Part shown: piece after piece, positions 56,641-64,000 of the stretch | Numbering within the stretch: the first letter of the stretch is position 1 | How the letters are laid out: each line of letters starts with the position of its first letter | Assembly: GCA_012934845.2 (NCBI GenBank) | Contig: WNNJ02003715.1 | Span: 28,190-92,189 of the forward strand | Reading direction: 5' to 3' | DNA: 64,000 bases | Source: Pomphorhynchus laevis | Lineage: Eukaryota > Acanthocephala > Palaeacanthocephala > Echinorhynchida > Pomphorhynchidae | The notes under the pieces: model-generated | What the model was told of the DNA's origin: nothing | Databases searched by the model: none | What the model saw: only the letters and a program-made list of their open reading frames with translations | Made by a program: the position numbers and the translations under genes

Positions 56641-57604
56641 CATGTGGGATTATTGACAAGAATAGAACAACTTTCGATTTTTAAAGTTGAATGTTCAAAT
56701 ATTTGGATTGTTTAAATATCGATATTTAAAAAATAGTTATTTAAAAACTTTCAGAAAAAAGAAGTTGAATTTTTTATAAATTTGCAAAATTCAGATATAA
56801 CGTACTTGTTATTTCTCGGTTAAATTCATGAAATTATTTACAGACAATGGGTATAATGTTTAAACTAACTTGATCTGGATTACATGTTGGGTTCCTGGAT
56901 TAAGCACCAAGAAATATCAGGTTGGTCCCCTTTACAGATATTAGATAAAAAATATTACTTATTCAAATTTAAATTTGATATGCTAGATTGACTATTTTAG
57001 ATAATTGGCCTGCTTATTCAGCAAAATTTATAGAATGCTTTGCCGGCAATGCTGCTGCTTTTCTAGTGACTGTATAAATTTTACGAATCTTGGGCTAGAA
57101 GTGCATAACTTTACTCATAAGGTTGCTATGATTGAGGAAGGATCATCTAGAAATTTCCTAGATTTAATCTCCTAGATTAAATAAAAAACTGATGTCGTTT
57201 ACACATATTAGGAACATTGTTTTTTACACTTTTAAAGAACATTGTTGTATTTCTGATTTTAGATAGTTTTATCAAATCACTTTAGTATCGAAGAATGCTT
57301 TTGAAACGTAGTAAGTTTAGAGGACAACGATTTTGTTCAACTTGTGGCACTCAGCTTTATAAAGTATCTAAAAAATATTTTGATTTGTTTCCATCATATC
57401 TTCATATTAGAAAAATCGAGATCCACGAGATGAGCTTTGTCGTAAACTTGAAGAGAACTGCCACATCAATGAGTAAGCATTTTTGATTATCGAAATTGAA
57501 AATTTTTGTTGGTAATTTGAACTTTTAATTTGTAAAATTTTATTTTAAATCTTTTAACTTCCATCCTAAGGCTATTTTCAAGTATATGTTTTTATAAAAT
57601 ATTG
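56641..57604. other. AT-rich spacer with a dispersed 150-bp repeat
   Basis: About 57080-57240 recurs at 61595-61735 (landmarks TTTTACGAATCTTGG, ACTCATAAG, TTGCTATGATTGAGG, AAAAAACTGATGTCGTTTA). In one frame both copies read FTNLGLE..NFTHK.AMIE. A 63-codon frame at 57295-57486 (RGQRFCSTCGTQLYKVSKK) is unrecognised and probably chance. Confidence 0.5.
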
Positions 57605-60440
57605 ATTTTACGGCTGATGTCAGAGACTAAATCTTTGCACCTGCATCCAGAAAACAGGGCTGTGGTATCATCAGCGTATACCACTAGATGTTGATCACGT
57701 TTAAATTTTTTTAAAGTTCAATAGAGGCAGCAAGATATAAGACAGGAGAAAGTCGGGAACCTTGAGGCACACCTGTAATAGGGTAGAACTGACGTGCATC
57801 AAGGTCGTCTTAGAATAATCTCTTAATATACAGCAATATCTCCACCCTGTTAACAATCCTTGCAGGCAACCCGAGGATCCTGAGAGAAGAGATAACAAAG
57901 GGAATTGAAATGCGGTCAAATGCAGCTGAAAAGTCAATAAAAACAGCTACAGCAAACTGTTTACTGTTATCTTGGCAAAACCGATGCACTTACCTATTGC
58001 TGAATGGGCCGATCGACCTTTAACAAACCCATGAAATCTTGGTGGGATTAAATTATGCCTTCTTAGATGGTCGCGGATTTTATGAGCAAGCGCTTTATGT
58101 AGATGGAGATGAGGGAGTTTTAAATCGAAATGGGCCGCATATCTTTAGGACATGAAATCAATTTCTTATTTAGTATAAAAACACGACGGCTGATATTTAT
58201 GCCAGCAATGTCGGATGGTGAGGCTAATAGCTTTGTGATAGCGACCTCGTTTCTCTGACTGTCTGTCAAAAGCTGACAGACCCGAGTGGAGAGTGGCGCT
58301 TGGGATTTGGAGATGCCGGTAGTGGCCCTCAGGAGTTAAGGATATCTGTAACAGATAAATCTCTACTCCTTAAGTCACATCAAGGTGGGATTGGTTGAAG
58401 TGATTGAGTCGCTTTGTAATTATGTGAGGATAATGACTCCATAAAAAATTATCAAGTCCTATGTTACCAACCAACTTAATGCTCTAGCATTCCAGCAGAC
58501 AAACTTCTCTTTCTTGAATATCTTTCTAAAGGAAGACTGAGAAGGGTTAGGACGAGCAATGCTTGCCCTATCTCCACTTAGCTGAAGTCTATATCTAGTG
58601 CTTGAGTATTTATTCGAGAGGACCTGTCTCCCGGAAACAGACAGATTTTGAAAGTGTAGGTAGTATTTTAGCTAGTACCTTGAGTTTTGCTGGAGTGGAA
58701 CTGTATAAGCGACCTTTATAGGAAGTCGAAAGTATCGCAGAAGCTTGCGAAGAGAGGTAGGAATTAAATTTGTTTAGACTCGCACTACCTATTACATGGA
58801 AGATTTGGATAACAGTCTCGAAGCAGACCACACTGATTGGATCAAAGTGGAACCTCCTTCTAAGCAATGTATATTCCTTTAACCGCCAACGAGGTAGGTC
58901 GTGCGAGGTGGTAAGTTGTTGGTGCGACTGCTTAATACAAATAAGTTTTAACAATTACATCCAATGAAGCAATAGTATGTCGAGGAGTGAATTTGGTGTA
59001 GTGCAATGAAAGGTGGGGGATTGTGGTTTATGTATAAGATAGTTGTTTTTGGCTCTGCGGAGTGCTGCATAAATCCAACGATCAGTTCTGTCGTTGAAGT
59101 CACCAATTACCATATCATAGCAACTACCTAATATACGATCAAGTAGGTAACGGTTCTTTTGAATTTCTACTGATCGGATATAGATATTAGCTATGTTTAT
59201 ACGTTTACCGTTCTTACAAAGTTAAATCGCTAAACAACATGGGGCTGGACAAGAATAGTTTAGTAAGAGGGATGATCTTAAGGAGCTCTTCACTAGGGTT
59301 AAAAGACCTTGAGATGAAGATTAGTGGTGATGGGTTATATACGGAGTAAAGTGGGTGGTTATGTGCTTTGGGATAAATCGAATAATATCCAGGGGAGACG
59401 AATACACCGCGTTTCCTGAAGGACTATAACATCTGCATCTCTACCATATTGAAGGTTAATGGCGGAAGTACCCCCGAATTCCACTGAGCGATATTCAGTG
59501 AAAACGTTTCGTGATTACTTCACCTTGCGATATTGAACCGAAGTGCGAAAGCTTTCCCCTAGTCGGAACTTGAGGCATAAAGGTTACCCTTCCCACTTCC
59601 TGCCTCAACCGAGGGAGTCATTTACCCAGATCATTATCTTCATTTCCCTTACTGTCCACCACTTTCCAAGATCTCCGTTTTTTGAAGAGCCGGATGGGCG
59701 GCTTGATATGAACGGAGGCGCCTCTTTTCTTTTAATCTGTGGGCTGCAGTAGTGGAGGTCATTGGCATGCCACACAACATGCTAAATAGATGTGTAATCA
59801 AGTCTTCCATCTTCTTGATGGATGCTTGGTTTTTCGCATCGATCAAACGAATAATGTCTAGATCGGACAGCTTTTTGAAAGCTTCAGTGATGTTGGATTT
59901 TCTTGTATCTGCAAAGTTGGAAGTGGTGTTAATCGATGGAGTGCAGTGTATTTTCATATAGTTTTTGAACAGACGCATTTACAAGACCATGTTCGATGGT
60001 CGCCCCAATAATTGGAGCAGTGGGGTTGTTGCACTTCTATTTTATGTGCTATGAATCTGTTGACCCGCAGACCCCACAGGATTGTGGGGTGTGGCAACCT
60101 GACCCCCAGTGTCCTTACTTGTGGCATCCATTACATTGGGGAAATACAGGTAATATGTGCTTACAAGTGAAAATCCGAGGTTGTGGCCCATAAACATATC
60201 GCAGCCTGATCTTGAGATACAATCGGCGTTTTCCACCGAGGTGGAGAAGAATGCAATCGGTAGGGGAGAACCATTTTTCCATTTAAAAAAAACAAATGTT
60301 GGTTATCCTATAAATCTTTTACAGAGTTTGAAGGTCGTCTTTGTCTAGGTCAAGGGTAATATTTGTTATTTTGACTGACGCCTGAATAGGTTTAAAAGAA
60401 ATTTAACCAAACTGGGACAGATTATTTTTGAAGTACTTTA
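57605..60440 (-). mobile_element. LINE family 2, copy 4
   Basis: The RT is truncated on its 3' side just after the YADDT region (57605-57700). Upstream are the RT body (57700-58260), the post-endonuclease linker at 58954-58610 (RRRFHFDPISVVCFETVIQ), the endonuclease near 59260-59020 (DMVIGDFNDRTDRW) and ORF1 at about 60340-59649. ORF1 has Cys/His knuckles in mixed frames near 60150-60010 (CHK.GHWGSGC, CGVCGSTDS) and DLDIIRLIDAKNQASIKKME. It is the most complete family 2 copy at the 5' side, yet again lacks the 3' end. Confidence 0.75.
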
Positions 60441-62259
60441 GGTACTCAGAACTTATTTCTGAGGAGGTAAACGATAATCTTACCTAGGCTTCATAATATT
60501 TAATCGATAATAAAACTCTATTCTTGTATATATCGGAAAAATCTTCAAAACAGACAGTTAAATATTTTTTGTCTCTCCATGGTAGACGAAAATTTGATCG
60601 TAATTAAGTTATGAAGTTTCTTCACTGGGGGAAGTTTCTTCTGCTCAGTTTTTGAGTTAGAAAATAAAGCAGTACTTACCTGGTTGAGACGAAGAATTCG
60701 TTAAAAAACTGGCGTTGTTAAAATTTTCATCATTTTTTTTGCATGACTTTTTTTATTTCTTTGATCGTCCGGCGCTGCTGCTACCAATTTATCATTAATT
60801 TGAAGCTCAATATTTCGATAGCTCTCGCTATAATCAGAAATGAAATAAAATATTTAAAAAATCGTTTTTTAACATTTATGCAAAAGTACGATGTGTCCCT
60901 CATTTCTACTAAAAAGAAAAAGAAGATACCGAAAAGCACAACATCCACATGACAACATTGAAATACACACATTTTAAAACAAACAAAAAGAATAACGAAA
61001 AAGAAAAAAACAAAATAATAAAACAAAATAAAAGCATAATCATATTAATATTACTCTTAAAATAATAGAGTTATTAATTATAATTTAATTTAAACCAAAA
61101 AAATCTTAAAACAATGAGAAAACAAACGAATTGAAAAAATTAAAATATTGGAATATTGGAATAATTAATTATAATTTAATTTATGGTTGAAATAATATTT
61201 ATTATTAAACATTAAATTAGGTTTCTTATGGATAAAATACGCTTCTTTAATAATGCGAGATAACAAGTTACTTTCGAATGATAAAATAGATGCATTTTCA
61301 AAACCAATGAAATGACTCAAACTCGCAAAATGCTGAGCGTTTACTGAGTTTATTCTTGTATTTTGGTATAAATGTTAAAAAACGAAATTTTTTGAACATT
61401 GTTTTGTAATCCTTAGCAGGAGCTATTGAAATATTGATTTTGTCAAATAAAGGAAGATTATTTTCTTCTTTGTTCCAAAATAAGATTATTAATCGAATTG
61501 GAAGAAGAATGTGGCTTTAGTATTTATTGTATTTATATTTATTAAGATAATTAAGGACCATTTGAGAATTTAATCTTTAAACTTTTCAAACTAAGAATTT
61601 TACGAATCTTGGTCTAGAAATAAATAATTTTACTCATAAGTTTGCTATGATTGAGGGATGATCGCCAAGCAAAAGTTGGACTCCTAGATTAAATAAAAAA
61701 ACTGATGTCGTTTATACATTTAAGGAACATTGTTTTTAATATAAATAAATATGACTTAAATATGACTTGCAGAATTAGGAATATTTTGTATAAGTCGATG
61801 ATCACTAAAGAATAAGGAAATAAACAGTGTATATGAATATAAGAGTACATAACGAATGTGAACATTAGTCGTGAACGACTAACAAATAAACAATGAATGC
61901 TAACGTAGGTCGTGAACGACATTTTCTATAAACTGTAGCAAAGAGTATGTGCCAGAATAAATTAGCAATAAAAAAACACCACGAATCGCACCTGTTCTGA
62001 AGGTTATTATCTTAATTTTTTAAGATAATAATGAATGATTTTTGTTAATCATGGTTTACATGAATTTTTCCAGGTTAGAAATTTAGCGATATACGAAATT
62101 GATAGAAACGGACTCACTGCTCTCGAATGACAATATAGTCAAGTTTCACCTGGACTATATTATGTTTCCATCTTATTGATTGTCTTTGGGATAAAACTCG
62201 TCATTACAACTTTTTGGTTTGTTTGAAATTGAAAGCTTAAAGGTCTTATCAAAAATTTT
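60441..62259. other. AT-rich spacer with small repeats
   Basis: It holds the second copy of the 150-bp repeat (61595-61735) and two copies of the perfect small palindrome GTCGTGAACGAC (61869-61880 and 61909-61920). Lysine- or phenylalanine-rich frames around 60743-61026 lie in homopolymer-like DNA and are not supported as genes. Confidence 0.45.
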
Positions 62260-63060
62260 AATAACTTAATGAAATCACCAGATAGTCAGGGCAGAGACAC
62301 ATTTTATATCTGATGCAAAATACGAATTTTCTCAGGTAGATTATTTTAAGAAAGGAAAAAATAATAGGGCTTAGCGGACCATCATGAAGTACTTCACGTT
62401 TGGTATAAACCAATAACGACATGGACAGACCATCATAAATTTAGAGATCATCGGTTCCAAAACGGAAGATAAATAAATCGGTAACGAGCAATCACACCAA
62501 ATGAAAGCCTTTTGAGAAGTACTTCGTCCTATTAATAGAATCAAAGGCTATCTTGAAAAATTTATGTTTTCTAAATGTGGATTACATGGAAGAGAGTTCT
62601 AAACGCATATGATAAATATTAGTGCTTGTGAATATTATGTCTATGCAGATTTTGCCAATTGAGGACTGATTAGTTTATTTAGGTACGTAAAGTGATATTG
62701 ATAGACAAGCAATATTGATAGTCATCTTAGTTTTTCAGTTTGGAATAAAGTAAGTCTGATATTAAAATCGCCTGCTACGACTATTAACTTAGATATATGA
62801 ATATCTGATGTGATATGGGATACACCATATTTTATGTCTAAAGCCTTGTATAATGGCTTAAAGTATGACGAAGAGTGTATCGAGTGTACAGAACGTATAG
62901 CTCCTATCGAGGGACGACCCGTTGCCTTGTATAGTAGGTATATCATAAGTGTAAACACCAGATAGAATAAGTGTATGTACTCGTAGTTTTAAGCAAAAAG
63001 ACAATATAAAAAGAGATTCGACAGATCCAGAAACTTTGTTCATCGAAGACTTCAAACGTT
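62260..63060 (-). mobile_element. Old LINE relic (family 1-like endonuclease plus RT scrap)
   Basis: The minus strand at 63055-62722 reads LRVHTLILSGVYTYD, FKPLYKALDIKYGVSH and SKLIVVAGDFNIRLTLF: an APE endonuclease with its GDFN block. About 62560-62330 gives KIAFDSINRTKYFSK and EVLHDGPLSPIIFSFL, which resemble RT motifs A and B. The two are too close together, so an internal stretch is missing. Frames are poorly kept. Confidence 0.45.
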
Positions 63061-64000
63061 TTTACATTATAAAGCAAGATGTGTATCAAGTCCCTTAACT
63101 AACTATAATCGCTTGATGTTGGTCAACTATATATATTGAGGGAGAATCATTTTCCTATTTTTGATGACCCAATGTGCCGGAAATCAATGATGACATTGGA
63201 ATTCGTTTTATTGGTACTTTCTTAGTTGCTGGCTTGAAATTATCTCTGCCCCTCGCTCCATAGGTAACATATCAGTAACGATAATCTGACAGATTAATAA
63301 TTAGATTCATCAAATTCGGTAAGTTTAAATTGTCGAATTTATTTGATCATATACTATTCTTTTAAATTAAAATATATTTGATGTAGCAGAACCTAAATGT
63401 TGATCCTTTATCTCTTTTCAATGACTGGTATAACATGTAACTCAAAAAATATAATTGAAAATATGATTTTTATTGACTTTTAAAGTGTTTATTTTTTGTA
63501 ATAACAAATTGATAAAAGTGTGCGTTTAATATATAATATAATAAGAATAGCCACCCGTAATAAAATCGTGTCTTTTTTTAATATTTTACATTTCGCTAAA
63601 TCCGGATAGAATAAATTTTTACAAATAATATAATAATATTTAAGAAATAATATATTATTAAATATTATAATAATATATTATTATTTTAATTTATATTATT
63701 TAATATAATTTGTTATTATATAAAAAATTTTAAATACGATATATATATTGTTCTGTTTAAGTTATATTGAAAATGCTGCTCAAATGGTTATATTAATGTC
63801 GTATAGTTTATGTCGTATAGCTTGTAATCGTTACAAAATAATTATCTCTCTGTAAAATAATTTTTAATGAAATTAAAAAGTAATTATTAAAGTAATTAAT
63901 ATTTTAATATAATATTTAATATTATATATAATAATTAAATTATTATAATAATAAAAATATTTATAATAAATTATAAAAAATATATAACCATAATAAATAT
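63061..64000. other. AT-rich, low-complexity end of window
   Basis: From about 63560 the sequence is almost wholly A and T with imperfect TAATATTATA-type repeats. No gene seen. Confidence 0.6.

Noticed and set aside
57295-57486. 63-codon frame with a CSTC pair
   Set aside because: Short, no homologous copy in the window, no domain recognised; not supported as a gene.
60743-61026. K-rich and F-rich frames on both strands
   Set aside because: They lie in homopolymer-like A/T DNA and cover each other; composition explains them.
63560-64000. Possible satellite or telomere-like array
   Set aside because: The AT-rich strings are irregular, with no fixed period.
1-64000. CRISPR array, rRNA genes, bacterial operons
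   Set aside because: No regularly spaced repeats with unique spacers, no rRNA landmarks and no gene clusters with ribosome-binding sites were found; the content is eukaryotic.

Overview
This is nuclear DNA from a eukaryote, most likely a small invertebrate animal. It is very AT-rich, has no operon-like gene packing, and is crowded with non-LTR retrotransposons (LINEs), a Merlin-type DNA transposon, fold-back repeats and one worn LTR-retroelement fragment. The LINE proteins and the ISXO2-like transposase are of kinds common in metazoans, but nothing here fixes the species. No rRNA, convincing tRNA or CRISPR array was seen.

Layout. 1-19 kb: tandem and inverted copies of one repeat unit that carries the C-terminal piece of an R2-like reverse transcriptase. 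They form an imperfect inverted duplication (left arm about 5.69-9.55 kb, right arm about 13.86-18.41 kb) around a 4.3-kb centre of LINE relics. A 4.66-kb LINE sits in the outermost unit and is flanked by a 10-bp direct repeat. 19.8-22.2 kb: a decayed LINE, a tRNA-like patch, a small conserved ORF with its leader, and a perfect hairpin. 22.95-24.98 kb and 48.22-50.25 kb: two copies of a 2.03-kb segment, each holding an intact single-exon gene of about 425 codons (LRAT-like N-terminal half, glycine-zipper C-terminal half). These are the only convincing intact host-type genes. 25-34 kb: a chain of LINE copies of two families. 34.4-38.8 kb: a Ty3/gypsy fragment, a pair of 164-bp direct repeats, and a nearly complete R2-like LINE with a Cys-rich N-terminus and a C-terminal nuclease-like domain. 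40.6-47.9 kb: a second copy of the small conserved ORF, a LINE 3' end, a 2.3-kb Merlin element inserted in an older LINE, a fold-back repeat and another LINE. 50.4-63 kb: more fold-backs and LINE copies, several of them chimeric. 63-64 kb: low-complexity AT DNA.

Most open reading frames are pieces of mobile elements and their domains show frameshifts or stops, so the window reads as a transposon graveyard around two paralogous genes. The points most worth following are the mosaic divergence of those two genes, the large inverted duplication built from an unnamed repeat, the small conserved ORF whose start codon and leader are shared between two loci, a predicted 55-nt intron in the Merlin transposase, and a hairpin present at every 3' end of the CR1/L2-like LINE. 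Element and clade names are my recognition of protein motifs by eye; no database search was run.
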